DNA from: Zhihengliuella sp. ISTPL4
Lineage (GTDB): Bacteria; Actinomycetota; Actinomycetes; Actinomycetales; Microbacteriaceae
Direction: 5' to 3'
Assembly: GCF_002848265.1 (NCBI RefSeq)
Contig: NZ_CP025422.1
Location: 2,510,727-2,574,726 of the forward strand
Length of the DNA stretch: 64,000 nt
Positions within the stretch are counted from its first letter, which is position 1. Every line of letters begins with the position of its first letter. Below the pieces are notes generated by a model. It saw only the letters and a program-made list of their open reading frames with translations, was not told the DNA's origin and searched no databases. Shown piece by piece: positions 42,041 through 53,051 of the stretch. The position numbers were made by a program, and so were the translations under genes.

Positions 42041-42973
42041 GTGCGAGAGGACATCAGGGCGTCAGAGCGGCTCGACCCACAGGGCTCGCCGGCGCGATCG
42101 CGCGGCGCCCTCGTGCTGCTCGCGGCCGGCGTGACCGTCGTACTCTGGGCGTCGGCTTTCATCGGGATCCGTGGCGCGGGGCCGCACTACGACCCCGGGG
42201 CCTTGGCGCTGCTGCGCATGGCCGTGGGCACCCTCGTGCTGACGATCATCGCGCTGCGGCACGGCATCCGGCTCCCGGAGCGCCGCCACTGGCTGCTGAT
42301 CGCCGTGTGGGGCGTCGGGTGGTTCTGCATCTACAACCTGGCCCTCAACAGCGCCGAACGCACCCTCGACGCCGGGACCGCCGCGATGGTCGTGAACCTG
42401 GCGCCGCTCATGGTCGTCGTCTTCAGCGGTCTCTTCCTCCGCGAGGGATTCCCCCGACCCCTCGTGATCGGCGCTCCCATCGCCTTCCTCGGGGTTGTCC
42501 TCATCGGCATGAACTCCACCAGCAGCACCGGCCCTGACATCACGGGCCTTTTGCTGGCTCTTCTCGCCGCGGTCATGTACGCGGGGTGCACCCTGCTGCA
42601 GAAACACCTGCTCACCTCGGGGGTCGACGCCACCACGCTGACCTGGCTCGGGGCGGCCGCGGGCACGATCGCCCTGCTTCCCTGGCTCGGCGCCCTGATC
42701 GCCGACGTGCAGACGGCGCCCCTCGACGCGACGCTATGGGTGGTCTACCTCGGTATCTTCCCCACCGCGATCGCCTTCACCACCTGGGCGTACGTGCTGC
42801 AGCGCAGCACCGCGGGGAAGACCTCAGCGACGACGTACGTGGTCCCGGCCCTCGCGATCCTGCTGTCCTGGCTGATCCTCGGGGAGGTGCCCACGCCGCT
42901 CATGTTCGTGGGCGGCGCGCTGTGCCTGCTCGGCGTGCTCATTACGCGCATGCGCGGGCGGCGCTCGCGCTGA
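42041..42973 (+). CDS. EamA/DMT-family permease
   Basis: 310 residues with ten membrane helices arranged as two EamA repeats: [26 protein letters not shown] in the first, [16 protein letters not shown] and [21 protein letters not shown] in the second. Such proteins export amino acids or metabolites. GTG 42041 is preceded by CAGGAT plus six bases. It stands 214 bases from, and divergent to, the tmm gene. Confidence 0.87.
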   Translation: MREDIRASERLDPQGSPARSRGALVLLAAGVTVVLWASAFIGIRGAGPHYDPGALALLRMAVGTLVLTIIALRHGIRLPERRHWLLIAVWGVGWFCIYNLALNSAERTLDAGTAAMVVNLAPLMVVVFSGLFLREGFPRPLVIGAPIAFLGVVLIGMNSTSSTGPDITGLLLALLAAVMYAGCTLLQKHLLTSGVDATTLTWLGAAAGTIALLPWLGALIADVQTAPLDATLWVVYLGIFPTAIAFTTWAYVLQRSTAGKTSATTYVVPALAILLSWLILGEVPTPLMFVGGALCLLGVLITRMRGRRSR

Positions 42974-43080
42974 GCGCGCCACCCGCGCGGGTCGAGGTCG
43001 GTCCGCGCGGATGCGATTACGCTGGTCGGCGGAGGGGCGCGCCGTGCGGGCCCGCGTGTGACCGAGGGAGACGAAGACCG

Positions 43081-44169
43081 ATGACCGACGCCGACGCGCA
43101 GACCCCGCCGACGATCTCCGCGCCCCCGCCGCCCCCCGCGTCCGCCGCGCCGACCGCTGCCCCGGCACCCGCCGCTGCTTCCGCGGCTCCGAGCGACGCC
43201 GAGGTGGCGCGCGCCGGTGCGGTGCTGCAGACGATCTCCGACGCGTACTCCGCGAAGATGGTGGGCCAGGAGCGCCTGCGCACCAGCCTGCTCGTGGCGC
43301 TCATCGCCGGCGGTCACATCCTCCTGGAGAGCGTGCCCGGCCTCGCCAAGACCACCGCGGCCAGCACGCTCGCGGACACTGTGAAGGCGAAGTTCAAGCG
43401 CATCCAGTGCACGCCCGACCTCCTGCCGAGCGACATCACGGGAAACCAGATCTACGACGCCGCGACGGGCAGCTTCCGGACGGTCCTCGGTCCCGTGCAC
43501 GCGAACTTCGTGCTGCTCGACGAGATCAACCGCTCCAGCGCCAAGACCCAGAGCGCCATGCTCGAGGCGATGCAGGAGCACCAGACCACCATCGGCGGCG
43601 AGATCCACCCGCTGCCGAGGCCGTTCCTCGTGATTGCCACGCAGAACCCTATCGAGCAGGAGGGCACCTACGAGCTGCCCGAGGCGCAGATGGACCGGTT
43701 CCTCCTCAAGGAGATCGTGGAGTACCCGAGCCCCGCGGAGGAGTTCGAGATCCTCAGCCGCATCGACTCGGGCGTGCTCGACCCCGACCGTCACGTGCAC
43801 AGCGCCGTCACGCTCGACGACGTGCACCTGCTGCAGGACGTCGCGAGCCGCATCTACGTCGACCCCGCGATCCGCAACTACATCGTGTCGATCGCGTACG
43901 TGACCCGGAACCCCGCGCCGTACATCGGGGAGGAGCGCGCCCGGTTCATCAAGTACGGCGCGAGCCCTCGGGCCAGCATCGCGTTCCTGCAGGCCTCCCG
44001 CGCCCTCGCCCTCCTCAGCGGCCGGACCCACGTCCTCCCCGAGGACATCCGTGCCCTGCGCCACCTCGTCCTGCGCCACCGCGTGCTGCTGACGTTCGAG
44101 GCCGACGCCGAGGGCATCCGCAGCGAGGAGATCATCGACCAGATCTTCGCCGCCGTGCCCACCCCCTGA
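43081..44169 (+). CDS. MoxR-family AAA+ ATPase
   Basis: 362 residues: a Pro/Ala-rich head of about 40, then a MoxR module. Walker A region [10 protein letters not shown], Walker [25 protein letters not shown], sensor motif [23 protein letters not shown]. MoxR ATPases are chaperones that activate partners with VWA domains. It opens a seven-gene run with DUF58 and two VWA proteins. ATG 43081 with GAGGGAGA upstream. Confidence 0.92.
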   Translation: MTDADAQTPPTISAPPPPPASAAPTAAPAPAAASAAPSDAEVARAGAVLQTISDAYSAKMVGQERLRTSLLVALIAGGHILLESVPGLAKTTAASTLADTVKAKFKRIQCTPDLLPSDITGNQIYDAATGSFRTVLGPVHANFVLLDEINRSSAKTQSAMLEAMQEHQTTIGGEIHPLPRPFLVIATQNPIEQEGTYELPEAQMDRFLLKEIVEYPSPAEEFEILSRIDSGVLDPDRHVHSAVTLDDVHLLQDVASRIYVDPAIRNYIVSIAYVTRNPAPYIGEERARFIKYGASPRASIAFLQASRALALLSGRTHVLPEDIRALRHLVLRHRVLLTFEADAEGIRSEEIIDQIFAAVPTP

Positions 44170-44199
44170 CCCGCCGACACGTTCAGGGATCCGCGCCCG

Positions 44200-45087
44200 A
44201 TGCCCAGCCTCATCACGCAGGTGAAGAGCAAGCTCTTCATCCACTCGAACCGCAAGTCGCTGCACGCGCTCGACGGCGCCTACGCGTCGTTGCTGCACGG
44301 GCGGAGCCTCGACTTCGAGGACCTGCGCAAGTACGAGTACGGCGACCAGGTGCGCGACATCGACTGGCGCGCGACCGCCCGCCTCGGCACGCCGTTGGTC
44401 AAGCGGTCACGGGCCACGCGCATGCACACGGTGATGTTCGTCGTCGACACGGGACGCTCGATGACCGCTCTCGCCGCGGACGAGCGCTCGAAGAAGGACC
44501 TGGCGATCCTGGCGACCGGAGCGCTCGGCGTGCTGACGCTCCGGCACGGCGACGACTTCACCGTCGTCTACGGCGATTCCTCCCGCGTCCGTCGCCTCGC
44601 ACAGGGGCGCAGCGAAGGGGCCCTCGAGCACGCCCTGCGGACGATCGACCGCGCGGTCGACGACGCAGCGGCCCCCAGCGACCGCGACGCCCTGTTGTCC
44701 TTCGTCACGCGGACGATCGCGCGGCGGATGATCGTCGTCGTGCTCACCGACGAGGCCCCGGTCACCACCGAGACCGAGCGCCTGCTGCGCCGCCTGCGCG
44801 TGCAGCACGACGTGCTCTGGCTCACCCTTCGCGACGCCGAACCGGTGCTCGACCACCGGTCCGCGCGGCTGCGCGCCGACGTCGACAGCCTCTGGCAGGT
44901 TCCCGATTTCATCCAGGGCGACCGCGCCATCGTGCAGGAGCTCCACGCGCAACGGGCGGCCGACGCGGCCCGGCTGGCCGACCTGCTCACGCGGATGGAG
45001 ATCAGCCACGCGGCGCTCGACGGTCAGGACGACGCCGTGCCGCAACTGCTACACCTGCTGAACCGGAGGTCCGATGCCCGGTTCTGA
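44200..45087 (+). CDS. DUF58-domain (VWA-like) protein
   Basis: 295 residues. The DUF58 core YEYGDQVRDIDWRATARLGTP lies at about 45-65, followed by a VWA-like region starting FVVDTGRSM. The hydrophobic N-terminus seen in some DUF58 proteins is missing, so it is probably soluble. It usually works with MoxR. ATG 44200, 30 bases after the moxR stop; the next gene starts 14 bases before its stop. Confidence 0.9.
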   Translation: MPSLITQVKSKLFIHSNRKSLHALDGAYASLLHGRSLDFEDLRKYEYGDQVRDIDWRATARLGTPLVKRSRATRMHTVMFVVDTGRSMTALAADERSKKDLAILATGALGVLTLRHGDDFTVVYGDSSRVRRLAQGRSEGALEHALRTIDRAVDDAAAPSDRDALLSFVTRTIARRMIVVVLTDEAPVTTETERLLRRLRVQHDVLWLTLRDAEPVLDHRSARLRADVDSLWQVPDFIQGDRAIVQELHAQRAADAARLADLLTRMEISHAALDGQDDAVPQLLHLLNRRSDARF

Positions 45088-45562
45088 CGAGCTCTACCCG
45101 CCGACGCAGTACGGATGGGGATGGATGCTGCTCGCGCTCGGCATCCTGGCCTTGCTGATCGTCGGCACGTGGCTGCTGTTCCGGCTCACCCGCCCCCGCA
45201 CCGCCGCCTCCGGAGCGGCCTCGGATGCTGGCCGGCCGTCCACCCTCGACGTGCTGTCTGCCCTGCGTTCCGAATACCTCGCCCGCATCGACCACGTCGA
45301 GCAGGACTACCGCGACCGCCGCCTGTCCCCGCGACAGGCGAACCTGGAGCTCAGCCGCGTCGTACGCACGTTCGTCAACGAGTACAGCGGCCTGGAGGCG
45401 CCCGTCCTCGCCCTCGACGACCTCGTCTCCCGCGGTGTGCACCCGGCCCTCATCGATGCGATGGGACGCCACTACTATCCGAGCATCTTCCGGGAGGGGC
45501 CGGCGATCGACCCGGTCGCCGGCGCCGAAGCCGCCAGGACGGTGGTGCGCGCGTGGCACTAG
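45074..45562 (+). CDS. Membrane-anchored protein of the MoxR/Bat operon (DUF4381-like position)
   Basis: 162 residues: one membrane helix (about 17-39) after a short Tyr/Pro head, then a helical cytoplasmic domain (LSALRSEYLARIDHVEQDYRDRRLSPRQANLELSRVVR). Size, topology and position between DUF58 and VWA genes match DUF4381-type proteins of Bat operons, though sequence similarity is not certain. Overlaps both neighbours. Confidence 0.75.
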   Translation: MPGSDELYPPTQYGWGWMLLALGILALLIVGTWLLFRLTRPRTAASGAASDAGRPSTLDVLSALRSEYLARIDHVEQDYRDRRLSPRQANLELSRVVRTFVNEYSGLEAPVLALDDLVSRGVHPALIDAMGRHYYPSIFREGPAIDPVAGAEAARTVVRAWH

Positions 45563-46539
45563 CGAACGTCTGGATGGTGGTCCTCGCCGCCGCCGTCATC
45601 GTCGCGGCGGTCGGGATCGGACTCGGGGTGGGGCTGCGCCGTCGAGGCGGCGGACGCGCTGCAGACACCGCCCGCGTCGCCAGGGCCGAGCGGCTGCGGT
45701 CGCTCTCGTCCTTTCGGCAGGCCTTGTCCCGTCGCGCGGTGGCCCTGACCGGCATCGTCGCCGTGGGGGTGGTGGCGGCGATCGCGGCCGGCGTCGTGGC
45801 CGCCCGCCCGATGGCGGTCCGGACCATCCAGCCGGTCGACACCAGTCGCGACATCATGCTGTGTCTGGACGTGTCCGGTTCGATGTCGGAGGTCGACGTC
45901 GAGGTGCTTTCCGTCTTCGACGAGCTGCTCGACGGCTTCGAGGGTGAGCGCATCGGCCTGACGATCTTCAACAGCTCCCCCGTGCAGATCTTCCCCCTCA
46001 CCGACGACTACGACTTCGTCCGTGACCACCTGACGAGTATCAAAGCGAGCTTCGACCTCGCCGACGAGATCCCGGAGCACTGGCTCGGCACGCTCAACGG
46101 CGACGGCGCCTCCCTCATCGGGGACGGTCTCGCCGCGTGCGCCATGGGCTTCGACCACCCGGACGATGACCGATCGCGCTCAGTGATCTTCGCGACCGAC
46201 AACGAGATCAACGGCGCCTCGATCGTGTCACTCGACGAGGCTGCGGCGTATGCCGCCTCGAAGGACGTCCGAGTGTTCGCGATCAACCCCGTCGAGGGCA
46301 AGGATGCCGACGTCAGCGCCGAGCTCGCGGCTGCGGCGGAGGCCACCGGGGGCGCCGCGTACGGACTGCGGGAGACGACCACGGTCGGAGACATCATCGA
46401 CGCGGTGCGGAAGCAGGAGGCCACGGCGCTGCGCGGTGAAGCCCAAGTGGTCTGGACAGACAGCCCGAACCTGTGGATCGCGGTGCTCACCGTCCTCGCT
46501 CTGGGATTCGTCGTCCTCGTGTGGAGAGTGCGCCTGTGA
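45553..46539 (+). CDS. BatA-like VWA-domain membrane protein
   Basis: 328 residues. Two N-terminal helices (about 5-25 and 62-82), a VWA domain with the complete metal site DVSGS (Asp106, Ser108, Ser110), and a C-terminal helix at 305-325. The domain should face the outside of the membrane, as in Aerotolerance/BatA proteins. GTG 45553 lies in the end of the preceding gene; the stop overlaps the next GTG (GTGA). Confidence 0.87.
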   Translation: MALANVWMVVLAAAVIVAAVGIGLGVGLRRRGGGRAADTARVARAERLRSLSSFRQALSRRAVALTGIVAVGVVAAIAAGVVAARPMAVRTIQPVDTSRDIMLCLDVSGSMSEVDVEVLSVFDELLDGFEGERIGLTIFNSSPVQIFPLTDDYDFVRDHLTSIKASFDLADEIPEHWLGTLNGDGASLIGDGLAACAMGFDHPDDDRSRSVIFATDNEINGASIVSLDEAAAYAASKDVRVFAINPVEGKDADVSAELAAAAEATGGAAYGLRETTTVGDIIDAVRKQEATALRGEAQVVWTDSPNLWIAVLTVLALGFVVLVWRVRL

Positions 46540-47588
46540 TCTTCCAACCCGTCCTCCCCGTCCTCCTCATCGTGCTGCTGTGCGCGGGCGTCGCCGCGGC
46601 CGCCATCTGGATGCTCGTGCGCGCACCGCGCGCCGGCGGCGAGGTCGTCGCCGATCGCCGCGCCATCGTCAAGCACCGCTCCCTCTGGGCGCTGCGGCTC
46701 GTGATGGTCCTCGCCTGCGCCGTGATGCTGCTGCGCCCCGGACTTCCCGGCGGCTCGACGCAGACGCTGGCGACCGACACGGACATCGTGCTGGTCGTGG
46801 ACACCACCGCGAGCATCGTGGCGGAGGACTGGGCTGACGGCGATCCGCGGCTCGACGGCGTCCGTGCTGATGTGCGCACGCTGGTGGAGGAGTATCCCGG
46901 CGCCCGGTTCGCACTGATCACCTCGGATGCGGCGGCGGAACTGCGGATCCCGCTGACCACCGACACGACCGCCCTTCTCGGATCGCTCGATGTGCTGCGC
47001 CCGGAGGTGACGACTCAGTCGCGCGGCAGTTCGATCGGTGTGGCGGCGCGACTGCTGAACGAGACCCTCGTCTCCGCCGCGGAATCGTCCCCGGATCGCT
47101 CGCGCATGGTGTTCTACTTCGGGGACGGAGAGCAGACGTCGGGCATGGATCCGGAGTCTTTCGCGGACAGCGAGCGGCACACCGACGCCGGAGCCGTCTT
47201 CGGTTACGGAACCACGCAGGGCGGTCCGATGCGCGTGACGACCGGCGGCCTCGACAGCGGGGGTTCCGAGTACATCCAGTACCAGGGCACCGACGCCCTG
47301 TCGGTGATCGACGAAGCGAACCTGGAGAAGATCGCCGGGCAACTCGGGGTCGGATACGAGCACCGGGAGGCCGGCGTCTCGCCGACGCTGCCCCGTGCCC
47401 CATCGAGCACCGTCGCCTACGCGGACGCCGGGAGCGTGGGCGACGTCGTCGAGCTGTACTGGCTCGCTGCGCTGGTCATCCTTGCCGCGCTCGGGGTGGA
47501 ACTCACCCGTGCGACGATGCTGGCCGCCCGGCTCCGCGGCCTGCGCGCTCCGCATCCCCGACGATCCGCCGTCTCCGGCGAACACTGA
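46536..47588 (+). CDS. BatB-like VWA-domain membrane protein
   Basis: 350 residues. Helices at about 5-27 and 48-65, then a VWA domain with DTTAS (Asp89, Thr91, Ser93), a permitted DxTxS variant of the metal site, and a C-terminal helix near 305-330. Second VWA partner of the operon. GTG 46536 overlaps the stop before it. Confidence 0.86.
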   Translation: MIFQPVLPVLLIVLLCAGVAAAAIWMLVRAPRAGGEVVADRRAIVKHRSLWALRLVMVLACAVMLLRPGLPGGSTQTLATDTDIVLVVDTTASIVAEDWADGDPRLDGVRADVRTLVEEYPGARFALITSDAAAELRIPLTTDTTALLGSLDVLRPEVTTQSRGSSIGVAARLLNETLVSAAESSPDRSRMVFYFGDGEQTSGMDPESFADSERHTDAGAVFGYGTTQGGPMRVTTGGLDSGGSEYIQYQGTDALSVIDEANLEKIAGQLGVGYEHREAGVSPTLPRAPSSTVAYADAGSVGDVVELYWLAALVILAALGVELTRATMLAARLRGLRAPHPRRSAVSGEH

Positions 47589-47668
47589 CACCGGCCTCGG
47601 GAGATCGCAGAGCCGTCGTTCCGCGCGGATAGGATGTTCAGACGCCGACGACAGGGAGGAGGAGCGTC

Positions 47669-48427
47669 GTGACGCCTGCGCAGGATGACCCCGCCGCAGC
47701 CCTCCTCCGCTCGAACCGTCGTCGACGCCTCGTCCGCCGCTGGGTCGCCATCGGGACCCTCCCGCTCACCCTGGCCGCGCTGCTCCTTGTGGGCAAGCTG
47801 CTGAGCATGTACGCGTTCGCCCACCAGGCCATCACGGCCTACGTCACCGATGACTTCGCAGGCTCCGAGGCCTCGGCGCGCGGACAGGACATCGTGAACT
47901 GGTTCGAGCCGTACAAGGCGCCCTACAACATCGGCACCGCGCTGGCCGGTGCCGAGGAGCTCCCCGCCTCCCGTACGGAGCTGGAGCGCGCACTCGACCT
48001 CGCCACCGGCCTCGAGGTGTGCGCGGTGCGGATCAACCTCGCCCTCGTGATCGAGCGGATGGGAGACGCCGCCAGGGCGGAGGGCGACAGCGCCGCGGCA
48101 ACCGCCCTCTACGGCGAGGCACTGACCGTCACCGTCGAGACGCCGGAGGAGTGCGACAGCGACGAGGCGCAGCAGCAGTCACCCGACCCTGAGCGCGACA
48201 TGTCGGACACCCTCGACGACACCGAGGATCGCCTGAAGCAGAAGCAGCAGGAGCAGGAACAGCAGCAGCAGGAACAGCCCCAGGAGCCGCAGGAGGAGCA
48301 GGAAGAGCCGCAGCCCTCGCAGGACGAGCTGCAGGAGCTCCAGGACAAGCTCGAGCAGGGGACGCAGGAACGCGATCAGCGCCAAGGCGACGACCCCGGC
48401 GGCACCGGAACGGACAAGCCATGGTGA
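47669..48427 (+). CDS. BatC-like protein with TPR-type region and Gln/Glu-rich tail
   Basis: 252 residues: one membrane helix (about 26-46), a TPR-like helical part (ASRTELERALDLATGLEVCAVRINLAL, AAATALYGEALTV), then a low-complexity tail of Gln, Glu and Pro (about 180-235). The layout is close to BatC proteins, which carry TPRs and act with BatA/BatB. GTG 47669 with GGAGGAGGAG. Eighty bases separate it from the batB-like gene. Confidence 0.72.
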   Translation: MTPAQDDPAAALLRSNRRRRLVRRWVAIGTLPLTLAALLLVGKLLSMYAFAHQAITAYVTDDFAGSEASARGQDIVNWFEPYKAPYNIGTALAGAEELPASRTELERALDLATGLEVCAVRINLALVIERMGDAARAEGDSAAATALYGEALTVTVETPEECDSDEAQQQSPDPERDMSDTLDDTEDRLKQKQQEQEQQQQEQPQEPQEEQEEPQPSQDELQELQDKLEQGTQERDQRQGDDPGGTGTDKPW

Positions 48428-49524
48428 GCGACCACGATCGGCAGCGCGCCCGCTATGTCGGCGGCACCGAGGGTGCACCGCCCGTCCCCCCGCCCGGCGG
48501 CTATCGCGGCGCCCGACGGCAGCAGCAGGTCGACCTCACCCCACCCACCACGCCGGGCCTGCCCGTCGAGGAGAAGAAGACGTCAGCCAACGCGCTCGCC
48601 TGGATCGCGCTGGTCGTCGCCATCCTCTTCGTCCTGATCCTCTTCGGCACGCTCGCGGTCGGCGGCACGGATCTGCTGTACGGAGTGACGATGATCACAC
48701 TGCAGCTCGTCGTGCTCGGAGTGATCGTCGCCGCGCTCTTCACTCCCGGTGGACGGCGCCTCGGCATCATCGCGCTCGTGCTCACCGTCCTGTTCAACGT
48801 CGCGACCGTCGGAGCGCTCAGTGCGCTGCGCACCTCCGCATCTGGCAACTACGAGGGTGAGAAGACGGCGGAGCAGCGGCACGCGGAAGCGTACCCCGGG
48901 ATCAAGGGGACCGACCCGCAGGAAGCGCTCACCCAGCAGTCGATGGAGGAGGTGCGCGCCGACGCCGATGCGCTGTTCGCCGACATCCGCGAGCGTCTCA
49001 CCACGGACTTCGGGTTCACCTGGGTCCCGGTGGGCGACGAGGACGTGCGGCCGGAACGCAACGGCTACGGCGGGGAGTCCCTGCTGTCGGAGTACACGTC
49101 GACAGCCTGGGCCACGGAGCAGCCCGTGCAGGACTATGCGCACAAGCTCGAGGTGATGGCGGCGATCGATGACGTCGTGGTCGAACACGGCCTGTGGAAC
49201 CTGTACTCCTTCAACGACCCGACGAACTCGGGCATCGATCCGTCCATGATCGCGAAGCTGTACGGCAGCGACGACCCGCGCACGCAGACGACGTGGGAGT
49301 ACTACACGGAGAACTACCCCGACCCGTTGCGCTTCTACGCGAACATCTACGACCTGTCGAACGATGCCGACGGCGGCTTCCGCAGCTCCAGGGAGTCACA
49401 GAGCGCACGGACGGGCGAGCCGATCGAGGGCCTGCAGCTCGTCGTCATCGCCAGCAAGGTGCTGAGCGATGCCGACCGCGCGGAGTTCGAGGACCGGCTC
49501 CAGGAGTACCCGGGCTTCGAGTGA
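48421..49524 (+). CDS. Membrane protein of unknown function at the end of the Bat-type operon
   Basis: 367 residues. A Pro/Gly/Arg-rich head (1-55), three helices (about 58-80, 85-106, 112-132), then a mostly acidic extracytoplasmic domain of about 230 residues with many Tyr, Trp and Asp (TQTTWEYYTENYPDPLRFYANIYDLS). I do not recognise the outer domain. ATG 48421 overlaps the BatC-like stop, so it belongs to the operon and may interact with the VWA proteins. Confidence 0.75.
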   Translation: MVSDHDRQRARYVGGTEGAPPVPPPGGYRGARRQQQVDLTPPTTPGLPVEEKKTSANALAWIALVVAILFVLILFGTLAVGGTDLLYGVTMITLQLVVLGVIVAALFTPGGRRLGIIALVLTVLFNVATVGALSALRTSASGNYEGEKTAEQRHAEAYPGIKGTDPQEALTQQSMEEVRADADALFADIRERLTTDFGFTWVPVGDEDVRPERNGYGGESLLSEYTSTAWATEQPVQDYAHKLEVMAAIDDVVVEHGLWNLYSFNDPTNSGIDPSMIAKLYGSDDPRTQTTWEYYTENYPDPLRFYANIYDLSNDADGGFRSSRESQSARTGEPIEGLQLVVIASKVLSDADRAEFEDRLQEYPGFE

Positions 49525-49553
49525 CCAACTCGGCCCGGTGCGAGGATGGCGGG

Positions 49554-50252
49554 ATGAGGCAGGGCGCGGTCGGGACGGTGCGGCTCGTCGAGCGAGACGG
49601 GCGACGGCTGGTCGAGAAGCGACTGTCCGATCCGGTGCGGCACGGCAACGAGCTGCGGGCACTCCGGGCCCTCGCCGACTCGGGGCTACCGGTACCCCAG
49701 GTCGTCGAGGAGCGGCCGGGCGTGATCCTCATGACCGCCCTCCCCGGTGCCCGTCTCGACGACGCCGACGCCGACAGCCGGATCGCGGATCTCCGCGCCT
49801 CCGCGCCGCTGCTCCGCACTCTGCACGAGCTCGACGCGCCCGAGGGCCTGCTCCCGGCCCCCGACGACGCGGCGATCATCGAGCGATACCGCGCCGCCGG
49901 CGCTCCCCCGCTCCCGCTGGTCGTCCCGCCCGCCGCCGGCGTCGTCTTCTGCCACGGCGACTGGACCGACGGCAACCTTCTCGCGCAGCACGGCCGCATC
50001 ACCGGGGTCGTGGACTGGGAGGCCGCGCACCGCGGTGATCCGCTGCGTGAGCTGGCACGTGCCGCGTGGGGAGCCAGCCGGAAGGATCCGCGGTCGGAGC
50101 GGGCGCTCATCGACGGCTACGGCGCGGATCCCGCCCGTGTCCGCGCCTGGTACCCGGTGCACGCCGCCGAGTTGTGGCTGTGGTTCGCGGAGGCCGGGCC
50201 CCCCGAGTACCTCGCACAGCTGACCGCCGAGCTCCGGGCGTGGCCGGCCTGA
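49554..50252 (+). CDS. Aminoglycoside phosphotransferase (APH)-family kinase
   Basis: 232 residues, small kinase-like fold. Brenner motif FCHGDWTDGNLL (catalytic Asp and Asn) and DFG-equivalent GVVDWEAAHRGDP. N-terminal lobe is short. The family phosphorylates small molecules; resistance activity is not implied. ATG 49554 with GAGGATGGCGGG before it. A GTG at 49521 that overlaps the upstream stop is an alternative start. Confidence 0.82.
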   Translation: MRQGAVGTVRLVERDGRRLVEKRLSDPVRHGNELRALRALADSGLPVPQVVEERPGVILMTALPGARLDDADADSRIADLRASAPLLRTLHELDAPEGLLPAPDDAAIIERYRAAGAPPLPLVVPPAAGVVFCHGDWTDGNLLAQHGRITGVVDWEAAHRGDPLRELARAAWGASRKDPRSERALIDGYGADPARVRAWYPVHAAELWLWFAEAGPPEYLAQLTAELRAWPA

Positions 50253-50339
50253 CTCCTCACCGGGTGAGTCCGGAGCCGACCCCTCGATGATCCCCTCCGT
50301 CGTGACTACACTGGCGGCACAGGGGGAGGGAGTGTCCGC

Positions 50340-50735
50340 ATGATCCACGAACTCGATGAGCAGCAGTCCTACGAGTTGCTGGCGACCACCACGGTGGGCC
50401 GCATCGGATACCTGGACGACGGCAGGGTCAAGATCCATCCGGTGAACTTCGCCGTCTCGGGTCACGAGCTGCTCCTGCGGACATCTCCGGACGGTCACCT
50501 GGCGGCGCTGTCGAACGAATCGGCGGAGGTGTCGTTCGAGGTGGATTACCACGATCCGCTCGGTGGAATGGGGTGGAGCGTGCTGATGCACGGCACTCTG
50601 TCGCGTGTTCCGGAGGACCGGGCGGCCGGCGCTGCGGCGCGCGTGAACCCCTGGGCCGGAGACGACCGCGACCTTCCGCTGTCGTTCCGCATCGAGAGCC
50701 TCACCGGGCGCAGCGTGCGCCGCGGCGGCGCCTGA
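50340..50735 (+). CDS. Pyridoxamine 5'-phosphate oxidase-family flavin-binding protein
   Basis: 131 residues. The split-barrel pattern is clear: SYELLATTTVGRIGYLDDGRVKIHPVNFAVSGHELLLRTS, then EVSFEVDYHDPLGGMGWSVLMHGTLSRV. Small actinobacterial members bind FMN, F420 or haem and often have redox roles. ATG 50340 behind GGGGGAGGGAG; TACACT at 50307-50312 is a possible -10. Monocistronic. Confidence 0.85.
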   Translation: MIHELDEQQSYELLATTTVGRIGYLDDGRVKIHPVNFAVSGHELLLRTSPDGHLAALSNESAEVSFEVDYHDPLGGMGWSVLMHGTLSRVPEDRAAGAAARVNPWAGDDRDLPLSFRIESLTGRSVRRGGA

Positions 50736-50755
50736 CGCGCGCACGACGGCTCGGG

Positions 50756-51463
50756 TCAGGACGCGAAGGCGAGTCCTGCGGCCAGCGCGAATCCGAGGAC
50801 GGTCGCCAGCCCCGTGGACTCCTTCGCCTTCGACTGTGCCTCCGGCACCATGGAATCGACGAGCATGACGAGCAGGGCGCCGGCCGCGAAACCGCTCGCC
50901 CCGGAACGGAAGACCGCGCCCGTCACACTGGCCAGCCCGAAGCCGGCGACGGTGGCCGCGGCGCACAGCACGGCGACACCGGCCCACAGCAGCAGCACCC
51001 TGGACCGCCGCATGCCCCCGTCGAGCAGGTCGGCGGCGGAGCCGATGGACTCCGGAAGGTTCGAGACGAGGATGGCGACGACGAGCGCGATGCTCACCGG
51101 CTCTCCGGAGGCGAGGCCGATGCCGAGGACGAGCTGCTCCGGTATCCCGTCCAGGAGGGCTCCCACCGCGAGCTGGCCTCCCCCGGCCTCGCCCTTCTTC
51201 CTGGCGGCCCTGGCGTCGAGGATGCGCGCGGCGATGTAGTAGCTGAGCGCTCCCAGCGCGACGCCGGTGACGAGGGGGATCGGCCCGCCACGATCGAGCC
51301 CCTCCTCCCAGAGCTCGAACGCGATGGAGGCCATCAGGGCTCCGGCCCCGAAGCCCAGCACGATGCCCAGCCAGCGCGGCGGCCAGGTGCGCAGCATCGC
51401 GAGCACCGCACCGACGAACAGCGGAGCCGCCGCGACGGCTCCCCACAGAATCGCTCCACCCAT
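50756..51463 (-). CDS. ZIP-family metal transporter
   Basis: 235 residues with eight membrane helices. FGAGALMASIAFELWEEG and DGIPEQLVLGIGLASGEPVS with SNLPESIGSA match the conserved helices 4 and 5 of ZIP proteins, but His residues usual at the metal site (HNxPEG) are replaced by DGIPEQ. Metal specificity may therefore differ. ATG 51461-51463. Repeat B copy 2 separates it from divergent argG. Confidence 0.83.
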   Translation of the reverse strand: MGGAILWGAVAAAPLFVGAVLAMLRTWPPRWLGIVLGFGAGALMASIAFELWEEGLDRGGPIPLVTGVALGALSYYIAARILDARAARKKGEAGGGQLAVGALLDGIPEQLVLGIGLASGEPVSIALVVAILVSNLPESIGSAADLLDGGMRRSRVLLLWAGVAVLCAAATVAGFGLASVTGAVFRSGASGFAAGALLVMLVDSMVPEAQSKAKESTGLATVLGFALAAGLAFAS

Positions 51464-51480
51464 GCGCCCATCTTCCCGTT

Positions 51481-53024
<1,544 letters not shown>

Positions 53025-53028
53025 GAGC

Positions 53029-53044
53029 GGCGCCCTCGGGCGCC
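53029..53044. terminator. Short hairpin between argG and the GntR-type gene
   Basis: GGCGCC-CTCG-GGCGCC: a 6-bp perfect stem with a four-base loop a few bases after the argG stop and before the convergent regulator stop. Confidence 0.5.
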
Positions 53045-53051
53045 CGCACCC

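Noticed and set aside
48237..48330. CAG/GAG-rich tract as a DNA repeat element
   Set aside because: It is in frame and encodes the Gln/Glu tail of the BatC-like protein; codon choice explains it.
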